NCBI RefSeq assembly: GCF_025118155.1
Contig: NW_026251399.1
Span: 620,001 to 684,000, forward strand
Length of the DNA stretch: 64,000 bases
Source: Cokeromyces recurvatus
Lineage: Eukaryota > Mucoromycota > Mucoromycetes > Mucorales > Mucoraceae
Direction: 5' to 3'
Shown here: positions 12,285 to 23,795 of the stretch, piece after piece
How the letters are laid out: every line of letters starts with the position of its first letter
Numbering within the stretch: position 1 is the stretch's first letter
Notes under the pieces: model-generated
Databases searched by the model: none
What the model was told of the DNA's origin: nothing
What the model saw: the letters and a program-made list of their open reading frames with translations, nothing else
Program-made: the position numbers and the translations under genes

Positions 12285-12375
12285 CATGATACTACTTAAT
12301 ACGGAATAAAAAAAGCACGACCATTTTCTTTGTTGATCTGATAAATACACGTACTTGAAAAAAAAATTTTTTTTT

Positions 12376-12411
12376 CCTTTTCCTTTTCCTTTTCCTTTTC
12401 CTTTTCCTTTC
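12376..12411. repeat. Hexanucleotide pyrimidine repeat (TTTTCC)n
   Basis: About six tandem copies of a TTTTCC-type unit just upstream of the small gene starting at 12457. Pyrimidine tracts of this kind are common in fungal promoters upstream of transcription starts. Confidence 0.85.
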
Positions 12412-12456
12412 TACTTTTTAATATAAATTATATAAATAAATATATTATTAAACAAA

Positions 12457-12824
12457 ATGGGTTCTCAATACAGTAGTGATTTAAAATATGTCTATACTAC
12501 AGTGAATGGTAATGAAGTTTCAATTCCTTATGTTCGTCTAGCAAATGATCGATGGGTTCCACTTCATCAACAGAACTGGTATACGTCTTTGAACAATCAT
12601 TCTCGAAAAAGAATGAGATTATTGAATCCTAATAATACGAGTCTTGTTAACTTACCAGTTGTTTATCCCATCTATAACCCGTAAGTTTATTATATACATT
12701 TACTGTTAATAATAATACTAACCTTTTTTTTTCATTTTTTTTAAAAAATAAATAAATAAATATACACAGCGCAACTACTAGCTACTTTATACCTAATCAG
12801 GCTTATTATTCCCATTACTTTTAA
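12457..12824 (+). CDS. Small protein of unknown function (92 aa)
   Basis: Two exons (12457-12680, 12770-12824) joined by a clean GTAAGT donor and CACAG acceptor give 92 aa. I do not recognise a family. The protein is rich in Tyr, Asn, Ser and Pro, with a basic patch HSRKRMRLL in the middle and a Tyr-rich tail (ATTSYFIPNQAYYSHYF). The N-terminus MGSQYSS fits the N-myristoylation pattern (Gly2, Ser6), so membrane attachment is possible. The splice closes in frame and the codons look coding, so I consider it a real gene. Confidence 0.6.
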
Positions 12825-13616
12825 CTTTTGTGTGTGTATGTTCTTATTTTCATTCTTTGCTGCTTATATACTTTAAATAATTTGATAGACTTTCTTTTTA
12901 TCTATTTTTTTTTTCGTTTTGATTACTGAAATAATATATAATAAAGATTAGAATAATATTCATATAAATTGAGTATTTTAATTTGAATCCTATTTTAAAG
13001 ATGTTTATACAATGATTGAATGTTGGCTTATTACTTTATACATGTGTAGTAAGTTTAGTTGGTTAAAATAAAATGCATCCTATGCAAGCTATGATTCGTT
13101 GATTTATGTTCCTGGGCACAGTCATTCATACATATTATATTTATATTTCACTTTTATTTATTCTAGCCGCATTTACTCTTTTTAATATGACTTGCTTCCA
13201 ATTTTGACAGCAATCATGTTATATCATAGATATGAAAACATATAAAAGGGCTTTTGTAGTTTTTATTTTGTGTAATGATATGTGATATAGGTGGTGATTG
13301 AATAAAATAACCGTAAATCATAAGATATTTTGACTCTTATATACAAATATATAGTCTGATCTTGACTAGTCATTTATCATTATAAATATATTACACGCCA
13401 TTTTTTTTTTGGTAAAGGAAAATAGGTTACTTGCTAATAACATAGGCTTAAACTTTAATAAAGTACATATATGGCAATTTAAAATCATTAGTTCAGGCAC
13501 GCTTTTCTATTCTGTCATTTTCATTCGCAAATTAAATCGTAATAGACGATTGGTTTATATTATGAAACTGCTGTACACCTTTTTTTTTAAGACATAAAAA
13601 AAAATCAGTTCCCTCT

Positions 13617-13668
<52 letters not shown>

Positions 13669-13689
13669 CCTTATTTTTTAATACTTTCA
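12825..13689. other. Intergenic, no gene seen
   Basis: AT-rich spacer between two plus-strand genes. It ends in a 39-nt T run (13621-13659) located about 30 nt upstream of the UMP kinase start codon. Confidence 0.55.
13621..13659. repeat. Poly-T tract (T39) in the URA6 promoter
   Basis: Run of 39 T preceded by a CT repeat, immediately upstream of the UMP/CMP kinase ATG at 13690. Poly(dT) runs exclude nucleosomes, so it could keep the promoter open. Confidence 0.9.
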
Positions 13690-14527
<838 letters not shown>

Positions 14528-15417
14528 AAGAAAATATAGAATATGATGTATAGAATAATAATAAACTTATGTAATACTGTTTTTTTTTTTTTGTTTGTAT
14601 GAGTTTTAAATTATTTATATAATAAATGTGTATTCATATATAATACATGTATATATAAATAGTAAGACAAATAACGTGACAAGTTATTTTAAAGTTAAAA
14701 AAAAAAAAAAAAATTTTTTTTTCCTTTCTTCCTGATTATGAATGTTTCTTTTTTATAATTATTGTATTTTGACATAACAAAGGTATATAATATGTTTGAT
14801 TATAAGGATAAATAAAGAAAGGATGAAATGCTCGTTGTCTTTAACAACGTCCAAAATAGAGTGTCGATGATTCATAACACATCTGATTTGCTAACTGATA
14901 AAATTTATCCTTATTTTTATATTATTATTATTATTATTGTCATAGTAACCACTTTTTTTTTATTATAGGGCCTTTTTTTTATTATTATTAATATTTAATA
15001 AATAAATAAATTATTATCATTATTTTTTTTATCACATTAACACATGTCTTTATTATTATTATTATGTAAGCAATAAGATGATTGTTAAGTCATTCATTAT
15101 ACTATTAGTACAACTTTAGATGATATTACAATAGTTTTGTATCAAAATAGTGTGTATTGATTGACTGCATCACTAGTAGTAGTAAAGTGAATGATGATAT
15201 CTATTTTTATATTTAACCACCTACACTACTATTAGAACAAGCTAATAATAAATATGAATAGATATACATAAACATGTATATAAATATATATTGCTGTCAA
15301 AATGCAAGTTCTATCACTCATATAAATAGGATCTTTTGCAGTAATATATAACCATAATTTATATATGTAAAAGAGTCCTTGCATCTTATAAACTTAGCTC
15401 TCCTTCTTTCTCTCTCT

Positions 15418-15420
<3 letters not shown>

Positions 15421-15460
<40 letters not shown>
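15421..15460. repeat. Poly-T tract (T40)
   Basis: Uninterrupted run of 40 T after a CTCTCT run, in intergenic DNA. Confidence 0.95.
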
Positions 15461-15959
15461 CCAAATATACATATCAAGTGCATTTTATATGGGATAATTA
15501 AAATTGGATGGAGTAATAAACTACTCATTCATACCAAAAAGATAAGAATATTATAAGGAGAAGGTAATCTATACAGCATAGATTAAAAGAGGAGAAATAT
15601 GCCTAAAGAAAACAAAAAACATAAAGGTCATACACTTTATAGATACCATTTATTTATAGTTGACTTATAATTCCCGTGATATGTAAGGGAGATGGACTTA
15701 TGATAATACACATAGAGCATTTAATCAAATATAGACATATTTGTATATATTTATATATATGTATACGTGTGTGTGTGTGTGTGTGTGTATACAAATATAT
15801 ATATATATATGTATATATTTATCTGTATATAACCGGGATCTAGACAACACTAAATAAAATAGATATACGGCAAGAAAGGGAATGATCAATATAAAATAGA
15901 TCTTATTATTATGAATGTTATATATAAAATAAAGAATAAAAGAAAGTCTGCCTCTTTAT

Positions 15960-15987
15960 ACATACATACATACATACATACATACAT
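15960..15987. repeat. CATA tetranucleotide microsatellite
   Basis: About seven tandem copies of ACAT/CATA. Similar short CATA arrays recur at about 17693-17708 and 18182-18196. Confidence 0.9.
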
Positions 15988-16174
15988 TTATTTATATTTA
16001 TAAATTTGTATATATATAGATAGATGCTTACTTATGCTTTAGGAAATCAAAAGCATGACACGACAAACACTCAGGTACATAGTCGATCCTGAGAGAATGG
16101 ATGTATATATAAAACAAAGTAAAGTTTTGCTTCTTTTTTACTTTTCTTTTATTCATTGAATGAAATAAACTAAA

Positions 16175-16942
16175 ATGAAATATCAATATCTTCTTTTCTT
16201 GTTTTTATTTGTAGCTATATTCGTTCATGAGGCAGTTGGTCAAAATGAAGGTAAAAAGTTCTTATATATATATATATGTATTCATATAATATCATACTAA
16301 ACGATTCTTTTTATAAAGATGAAGTTGATGAAAATGAGGCCGCTGAAAACGAGGCTGTTGAAAATGAACTTGATGAAAATGAAGTTGACGAAAATGAAAT
16401 GGATGAAAATGAACAGGAGATAAACGAAAATGAACCAGACGAAGATATCTTACCTAGTAGTATCTTTACTTCCTCTGGCTCTACTTCTTCTCTGCCTATT
16501 GTTAATACAGAGAGTAGATCTTCTTCTGGTACATCAACTATTGTTATTGCTTCCACAAGTGCAGCATCCTCAACATCTGCCTCTTGGATAACAAGTTCTT
16601 CCACTGTAAATTCTATTCTTGCTTCTTCCACAATCAGCGTATCAAGTTCTATCTCAAGTGATTCTTCTAGTAGTAAGTTTTATTCAACAGGATCTTTTTA
16701 TTTTTTTAGGGACTAATCATACTATCTCCTTTTTTTTTTTATAATTATTAAAATAAAATAAAATAAAAGGTACCCCCACAAGCCCTAGCACTTTTTCTAC
16801 TAGAGCTTCTTTACCTTCAACGTCTATAGCCAGGCCTTATGCTGGTCCAAGTACTATCAGTTCATCCAGTCACGTCGAAGTATCTATCTGTGTTGCTACT
16901 ATTTTTGGTATTTCCACTTTCTTTATCTTTTCTATAATTTAA
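16175..16942 (+). CDS. Secreted Ser/Thr-rich surface protein with acidic ENE repeats
   Basis: Three exons (16175-16250, 16319-16672, 16770-16942) encode 200 aa. It starts with a signal peptide (KYQYLLFLFLFVAIFVHEAVG). Next comes a strongly acidic region of four-residue units ending in ENE or NE (residues about 25-70), then a Ser/Thr-rich stretch typical of O-mannosylated wall proteins, and a hydrophobic C-terminus (SICVATIFGISTFFIFSII) that looks like a GPI-attachment signal or a membrane anchor. No enzyme domain is visible. I infer a cell-wall or plasma-membrane protein. It lies 0.5 kb from another anchored surface protein on the same strand. Confidence 0.7.
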
Positions 16943-17054
16943 AAAAAAAGTTATTATTACAGGAGGTATTATACAGTTATCATAAACATTCAATATAATA
17001 AATAAATACATACATATATACGTACATTTAGTACCTAAGCAGTTTGATATATAT

Positions 17055-17091
<37 letters not shown>

Positions 17092-17447
17092 CATATCATT
17101 GTATCTTATTTATGTCAGCCATAATTGGCATGTTTACATAATAGAACTATGTATACATGCAATGGACTACAATCATATAACAGAAACTTTTACAATGCAA
17201 CTTAATAACTCTACCTCCTTTTTATATTTCAAAATGAGGCCAAACACACACAGACACACACATATATATGTATATACATATTATATATTTATAAATATAT
17301 ATATCCAAATGTACAAATAAAAATAAAATAAAAAATTACGGCTACTTTTTATTTTCTCCCTATGTCCATTTTCTTTTTTTTTCAAATATAAGCTCTAATA
17401 TTCTCATCCTCTATCTTCTTCTTTTATTTATTTATATATAACATAGA
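16943..17447. other. Intergenic, microsatellites
   Basis: Spacer between the two surface-protein genes with CA and TA dinucleotide runs (about 17053-17095). No coding frame seen. Confidence 0.6.
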
Positions 17448-18138
17448 ATGAGGTTGAATACATTTATATGTCTTTTTGCTAGTATTTACGTTACAACAGC
17501 TCAATTAACCGCACCTACTCGAAACTATAATGTGACAAGCCCTGTTACTAATGGTCCTTATGTTGTGGGTCAAATCTTACCTTGTACTTATCGTCTCTTT
17601 CCAGACGTAGATAGTTCAGGTATACTAACACATTTAAACTAGTAATAATCATAATACAACTGACTTTCTTCCTCTTCTAATATATATATATATATACATA
17701 CATACATAAGCACTCATTCTTCAAATTGATTTGGAGTCTACATCCATGGGTGCAGTCAGTACTATGAATGCAACTACTATGCCTATTGCTATTTCCGCTG
17801 ACGTAGCCAAGACAGATGCTTTCGTAAAACGTGAGGGTAATACCACCTACTATGAACACTCGATTAACTTTAGTATTCCATCCTCTGTCAAGCCTGGAAA
17901 TTATCATGTTATATTTTTAGACAAGTCTACTAATACCAAGTTACCTATCCCTATCGAGATTCGTCCTGCTGCTGTTTCAACCTTTACAGGTACCAGAACA
18001 TCCACAATAGGTACACCCGGACAATCTCAATCACCTGGCTCTATCTTTGCTCAAGGTGGCGCTTCTTCAAATACACCTACTATGATCACCACTCTTTTAG
18101 CACTTATTGGTGTTGCCTTTGTTGCATTTTTGTTATAG
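17448..18138 (+). CDS. GPI-anchored Ser/Thr-rich protein with Kre9/Knh1-like domain
   Basis: Two exons (17448-17619, 17711-18138) encode 199 aa. Signal peptide RLNTFICLFASIYVTTAQ, then an immunoglobulin-like domain (about residues 25-145) with N-glycosylation sequons, in the style of the fungal Ser-Thr-rich GPI-anchored / Kre9-Knh1 N-terminal family (motifs PVTNGPYVVGQ, SVKPGNYHVIFLD). A Ser/Thr/Gly-rich linker and a hydrophobic tail (ITTLLALIGVAFVAFLL) follow, consistent with a GPI signal. Members sit in the wall or plasma membrane; their biochemical role is poorly known. It is adjacent to a second anchored surface protein. Confidence 0.82.
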
Positions 18139-18466
18139 AAAAAAAAAAAGAAAGAAGGAGAAAACTTATTACTAACATTCATATACATACATACATACTT
18201 ACTTACTTACATATATATATATATATATATAAAGTGAGAACCAATTTAATAAAGTAATGTTTAAAAGACTATCATGATTTTATATGGTTTAGAAAAATAT
18301 AGCTGGATGAGGTGCGTCAAGTTCTTTTTTCTTCTGTTGCTGAGTTAATTCACATTTTTTTTTTTTTTCATGCTTTAGAAAAATAATAAAAATAATAATA
18401 AAAAGTGCTTGTTTTCTTTATACATTAATAAATATATTTTTTATACCCTAATTTTCTTTTGTTATA
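18139..18466. other. Intergenic spacer
   Basis: AT-rich spacer between the surface protein and SNX4, with CATA/CTTA tetranucleotides and TA repeats (18181-18230). No gene seen. Confidence 0.6.
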
Positions 18467-20272
18467 ATGACAACAGAATCAGCCAATGAACAATTTAATG
18501 TACAATGGGATGTTTTACATGACTCTACTGAAAATAATAATACTGAATTAGTAAATCCTTTAAGCAATAATAATGCTGATGACCCAGCCATTTTAACTTC
18601 TCAAAATGTAAGTATAGGGTTCTTTTAAAAGAAAAGAAACAAAGACTATGATAAAGAGACCATTATGTTTAACCTTGACATAACATTTAGTATCAATTTG
18701 ATTCTTCTCATTTCGACATTGATATTTCAGATAAAGTTTTGCTGCAAGACAACAACAACAACAACAACAACAATACTATTATTTTGGATAAAAAAATACA
18801 AATTTTGGAACCTAAAAAAGAAATAGAAGAACAACAAAACACTTTTATTTCATATTTAGTTGTATCTAACGTAAGTCAGAAAATAACCTGAATAAATAAT
18901 ATATCGATTTTTTTCTTCTTCTTCTTCTTATAGAAAGCTCAAGTACGTAGAAGATTTCAAGATTTTGTTTGGCTTCATAACGTATTGTATACTCAATTTC
19001 CTGCATGTTTCGTTCCTCCTTTACCTGATAAACATCGTTTAGGTAATGTAGCCTTAAAAAAAAAAAAAAGATCATTTATGACATGTATATTTTTTAATAT
19101 TTGCTTTCAAGAATATGTAAAAGGAGATCGTTTTGGCTCTGAATTTATCGAAAAAAGAAGACTTAGTTTGGAGATATTTATTCAACGAATTGCAAGACAT
19201 CCTATCTTGAGTCATTCTGAAGTCTTTACCATGTTTTTAGAATCCTCAGAATTCGTAAGGCCCACACACACACACACACTTTTTTTTTTCTTTTGAAAGA
19301 AAGAAAAGAAAAGAAAAAAAAGCATTTTCTATCTTTCTATATATTTATCTACTATTTACAATCATATATAATATGACTATAATATAGAATGATGCATCAG
19401 CTAGGGCTTTACGAGAAGGACAAGAAACGATGATAGATACTATTAGCGATTCTCTCTTGAACGCCTTTTCGAAAATTCGTAAACCTGAAATTGAATTTGT
19501 TGAAATGAAAGAAAGGAATGAAAGAATATACGAAAACCTTGATTTATTACAAAAGACCTTGTTAAGGACTTGTAAACGGACTGAGGATTTATGTCATGAT
19601 TATGAAAGGTTTACAGCAAGTGTGAGGGAACTTGCAGAGATCGAACCAAGCTTTAAGGATGATTTAAAGATATTTGCAGATGGTTTAGAGACGTATACAA
19701 GTAACCTTAAGGATTTAACAGCCAAGGATCATCACTGGCAAATTGAAGTGCATGACACCATGGTTTATTACAATACAATACAAGAGGTACTCAAGTTAAG
19801 AGACCAAAAGCAGTTGGATTTTGAAGATTTATCAGCCTATTTGCAAAATACCGTGATAGAACGTGAAAGGACGATACAACAGAGTAATAGCGTCACAGAT
19901 TTTATCACAAACAAAATAAATGAAGTACGTGGTGCAGACATTCAAAAATTAAAACGGGAAAAGGTATTAAAGCTTGATGAACGTGTGCGTGAATTGCAAG
20001 ATGCTATTCATCAAACATTTGATGTCTCGAAAGCCTTTTCAGATCAAGTGAGAAAGGAAGATAAGGTATTTAATCATAACAAATCAGTAGAGATCTATCA
20101 CGCGCTTCACAATTATACTGATGCAAAAGTCAATTTTTACCAAGATGTAAGTTAATTATCACTAAAAAAGAAAAAGATATAAAATGTGTGTGTGTATTTA
20201 TTTGTATTTATTTAGAGCGTCAATATATGGAAGGAAGTAGTTCATTTACTTGAAGAAGAAAAAATAATATAA
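18467..20272 (+). CDS. SNX4: Sorting nexin 4 (PX-BAR, Snx4/Atg24)
   Basis: Six exons (18467-18607, 18691-18870, 18934-19042, 19112-19254, 19388-20146, 20216-20272) encode 462 aa. SNX4 binds PI3P on endosomes and drives retrograde recycling and selective autophagy. The PX domain (about residues 85-190) has the lipid-binding RRFQDF motif and PPLPDKH loop. A long coiled-coil BAR domain fills the C-terminal half (about 205-455). An Asn run in the acidic N-terminal region is encoded by AAC repeats. The last exon has only 19 codons. The stop (20270-20272) lies one base from the stop codon of the convergent pseudouridine-phosphate glycosidase. Confidence 0.9.
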
Positions 20273-20273
20273 T

Positions 20274-21776
20274 CTATTTTTTTAGTTGAGATAAATGTAC
20301 AGCAATTTGACCCCCAATTCTTGCATTATTTTTGACAAGTTCAATATCTATTAAAATATACATAAGTTTCAGTCATCAAATTAGTATTTGTTGTTATATT
20401 TACTTGCTACAAGGGATTCTCCTTGTGTCAATTCAGCAATACGTTTTAATAAGAATGGTGTTTCCTCCTTTCCAGTTATATTATTTGCTCTATATTATAA
20501 ATAAGTGATTATCCAAGAGCTGTAATAGACCTTTTTTTTTTCTTTACCTTGCTTCGGAAATTGCATGCTCGATTGCAGTTTGGATAGATGCTGCATCAGC
20601 GGCTGCTTCCTTTGGAATAGGGACAGCAAATACCATACCACTATTTAATCCCAATTGATGATTGGCCACTGAAAAAAAAAAAAAGGAGAAATATTCCCGT
20701 TAATATAATGTTAGTATTTTCAAGAAACTACTTCTTACAAATGGATTTAGCTGCATCTAATGTATTCTCCAGATAATAAGGGCTCTATACATTTGTATAC
20801 ATTGTAAATAATAAAAAGAGAGTGTTACAAATAGATATCAAACTTACATCAATTCCACTATCAGGTGTATAAAAACTAGGAAATCGCTTACTTTGTTTAT
20901 CCAAGGTCGTTACCGTAACTCCTTGAGTCTCAAGATACTCTAATGTCTTTTGTATATCCAATATACTTTTAACGCCTCCACAAATCACAGCTACAGGTGT
21001 CTTGCCTAATTCAATTAAATCTGCACTAATGTCAAAAGCTATATATATATATGTTCAAATAAAGGCGAGAGAAAAAAGAAAGGTGAATACAATTCCTTTT
21101 GTTTACAAGATAGCTCTCTGTATTCTTTTACTTTGTTCTGCTCCTCTATGTACGCCACCAATACCACCTGTAACAAAGATAGGTATACCAGCAGCTCTTG
21201 CCAAGAACATGGTACTTGCTACTGTTGTTGCACCCGTCTTTTTCTATATATTTATATATGGATATAAATGCATAAAATAATGTTTAATATATATATATAT
21301 ATATGAATATACATATAAGGTTCTTTTCTTACTTGAGAAAGAACCATGGCTAAATCACGTCTTGACGTCTTTTGTGCTTTTCGACCTATTTTTCCGAGAT
21401 ATTCAAGTTCTTGATCAGTGAGTCCAATATGAATTCGACCATCTAACAAAGCAATGGTTGCAGGAATAGCTCCCTGATTTCGAATGATGGTTTCTACTGT
21501 TTTAGCTGTTTCAACATTTTGAGGATATGGCATACCTGAGAAGAATCACATTAAATACCAATAAATATATATATATATACAATATATATATTATACAATA
21601 CCATGACTGATGATAGTAGACTCAAGTGCAACTACAGGTCCTTGGTTTTGAATTGCTGCTTTTATTTCGGGCTTAATGACAAATTGGTTTGAAATGGGCA
21701 ATGCATGAAAATTTCTTTTGTGAAGAAAGCGGGTTATAAAACGAGTAGTGGAAGCATATTTGTTAATGTTCATCAT
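20274..21776 (-). CDS. Pseudouridine-5'-phosphate glycosidase (PsuG/IndA family)
   Basis: Eight exons (21776-21602, 21535-21333, 21243-21132, 21038-20848, 20784-20739, 20668-20548, 20489-20404, 20347-20274) encode 335 aa. The family splits pseudouridine-5'-phosphate into uracil and ribose-5-phosphate when modified RNA is degraded. Family motifs are clear: [47 protein letters not shown] and FDISADL. The Arg-rich N-terminus ([18 protein letters not shown]) resembles a mitochondrial targeting peptide. No pseudouridine kinase domain follows, so this is the stand-alone form, unlike the fused glycosidase-kinase of many eukaryotes. Two ATGs are adjacent (21776 and 21773). Its 3' end must overlap the SNX4 transcript. 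Confidence 0.9.
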
Positions 21777-22092
21777 GTTGTATATGCGTGTGTGTGTGTG
21801 TGTGTGTGTGTATTTTTTTTTTTTTTTTATGAAACGAAAAGAATTGTTTTGAGAAGGACAATTTTTTTTTTTATATAAGCTGCAATTTAAAATAATCATC
21901 ATGGAGTGTACTACTTCTTCACTCATACTTTGATTATAGTAAAACTTATCTTCTCCCATCAAATACGGCAGCTGAAAGGTCTTTCATTAATTATTATTTT
22001 TTATAACAGATATAGATTTTTTGTTCCTGAATTTTTACATCATAAATAAAAGTGTGTGTGTTTTCATATAATACAATCTTTTTTATTTTTAA
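21777..22092. other. Intergenic spacer / glycosidase promoter
   Basis: Contains a (GT)n run (21785-21811) just upstream of the glycosidase start and a T run after it; the remainder is the scramblase 3' flank. No gene seen. Confidence 0.55.
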
Positions 22093-23338
22093 CTAGTCTT
22101 GATCGTCAAAGAAGTCTTTCAAGACATCCATGAATCCTCCATCATCAGGATTACTTACACCTGCCTCATCATCAGTCAACCAAGGATCCCCCCATTCATT
22201 TGTATTTTGTTGTTGTGGTGGTGGAGGTGGAGGTGGTGGTGCTTCAGTTTCTATTCCTTGTTGTTCATTACTATTATCAACTTCTCCTCCTCCTCCCATT
22301 CCAAACATTGGGAAAGGTAAGAATCCTCCTCCCCTTTATAAATAGATATACAATAAGCTTACATTTTCTTTTCCTCGATTTTTTTGTTTTGTTTTTTTTT
22401 TACTTACCCATGAGTCGAATGTCTTGAAAAGTAATCAAAATCAATGGAAATAGCACAAGCAAGAGTCACTGCTCTTTCATCCAACGTCATTCCTCGTGAA
22501 TGTCCATCCACTGCATCCATACGCAGCACATATTCTCCTGTATCTGTAAATATCTCTCTTGCAAATCCAACAAAGTTTCGACTCACATTACCAAGAGTAC
22601 CTCCATGTTCATCCCGTAAAGCGAAATCCCAACCTAAGAAAGGTGTATCGATCGTTGCAAATTGTTTTTTTCTGAAACGTAAAAGAAGGTAAATGAACAA
22701 GACTGTTGTATATATATATATATTTGTATATATTACCCTACAAATAAATCATATTGTCTACGCAGTAAATGCCATCGTTGTTGTACCTCTCCAATCAATT
22801 CATCATTGTCAGTATAAATAAAAATTTGACTATTAATCAAAGAATAAGGACGAATAATCTTAAAGATAACTTGACCCTCAGGATTCAATATAGTAGCATT
22901 CATCTTACGATGAGTTCGAAGTAGTTGTCGGCTAATTGATTTACCAAACCCTTCTTCCTCTGCAATATATCCAAGAGGTGTACCTTGTGGATCCATAATA
23001 CGATAACGGTTCGCTTGTTCATAGCCCAAAAAGACATTCATCATTTCGAGTTCACGACCCACAATGACCGCTGATTGAGTAAGAAGAGAAGCAGCTGATG
23101 TGTTGGGCTTTACGATTTGATGATCTTTATCTATAGGCACTTCAACTAAGGTGGTGGTTGTCGTCCCTTCTACTTCTTCTACTGCTGCGGGGTTCTTTTC
23201 ATGGATGAGGGCATCTTTTTTTGCGATTTTTGGAGCTGTGGATATACTTTCGAGAGCTGTTCGACTACTGCTAGTCGGATTATGAGGTCGCAACTGTTCA
23301 ACATGATTCAAAACTCGATTACGTGGTCCTACAACATG

Positions 23339-23385
<47 letters not shown>

Positions 23386-23581
23386 CATTAACGGCTTGAT
23401 TGTCATCATTTTATTTTTGAAGCTTCGTTGTATCATTCTACTATTTACCTGTCTGACGAACTCTACGTAAAGAAGAATAATAATAGGATGCTTGTACTAG
23501 AGGCTTAGAAAATGCTTTGTTCCTAACACTAGTTTGTTGTTGACTCTTTGTTAGTAAAAGTATGAATCGATTTTTATACAT
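22093..23581 (-). CDS. AIM25: Phospholipid scramblase family protein
   Basis: Four exons (23581-23449, 23328-22737, 22671-22408, 22333-22093) encode 409 aa. The N-terminus (YKNRFILLLTKSQQQTSVRNK) is basic and may target mitochondria, as for yeast Aim25. The scramblase domain covers about residues 110-330 (start SLLTQSAVIVGRELEM, then YRIMDPQG and QRWHLLRRQYDLF). The tail is Gly-rich, then has a run of eight Pro plus Gln (PPPPPPPPQQQ), and an acidic end (DVLKDFFDDQD). Exact transport activity of this branch is unsettled. Intron 1 carries a 37-nt homopolymer close to its 3' end. The gene is divergent from the CNS1 homologue, with about 210 nt between starts. Confidence 0.9.
23342..23378. repeat. 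Poly-T tract (T37) in scramblase intron 1
   Basis: Run of 37 T on the plus strand, hence A37 in the scramblase pre-mRNA, 13 nt from the 3' splice site. Confidence 0.95.
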
Positions 23582-23795
23582 ATTAAGCACCCCCCACAAA
23601 AAAAAAAAGAAAAGAAAAAAGAAAAAAAAAAGGATAATGCGGGGGGAAATAATATTAGGAATCTTTTTTTTTTCTAGTGGAGAGATAGCATAATTATATT
23701 ATTCATCATCCATTGTAGTGGCTTAGTTTATATATCGATCTTATTTTTTTTTTATAATTATTATTTTTTTTTTCCCTCTTTTTCATTCATTAGTC

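Larger units (their letters stand above)
14528..16174. other. Long intergenic region without recognisable genes
   Basis: About 1.65 kb of AT-rich DNA with many short tandem repeats: A and T runs near 14698-14722, ATT repeats near 14923-15065, a 40-nt T run (15421-15460), a GT repeat near 15770-15788, TA repeats and a CATA tetranucleotide array at 15960-15987. No coding frame. It presumably holds the upstream region of the surface protein at 16175. Confidence 0.6.
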
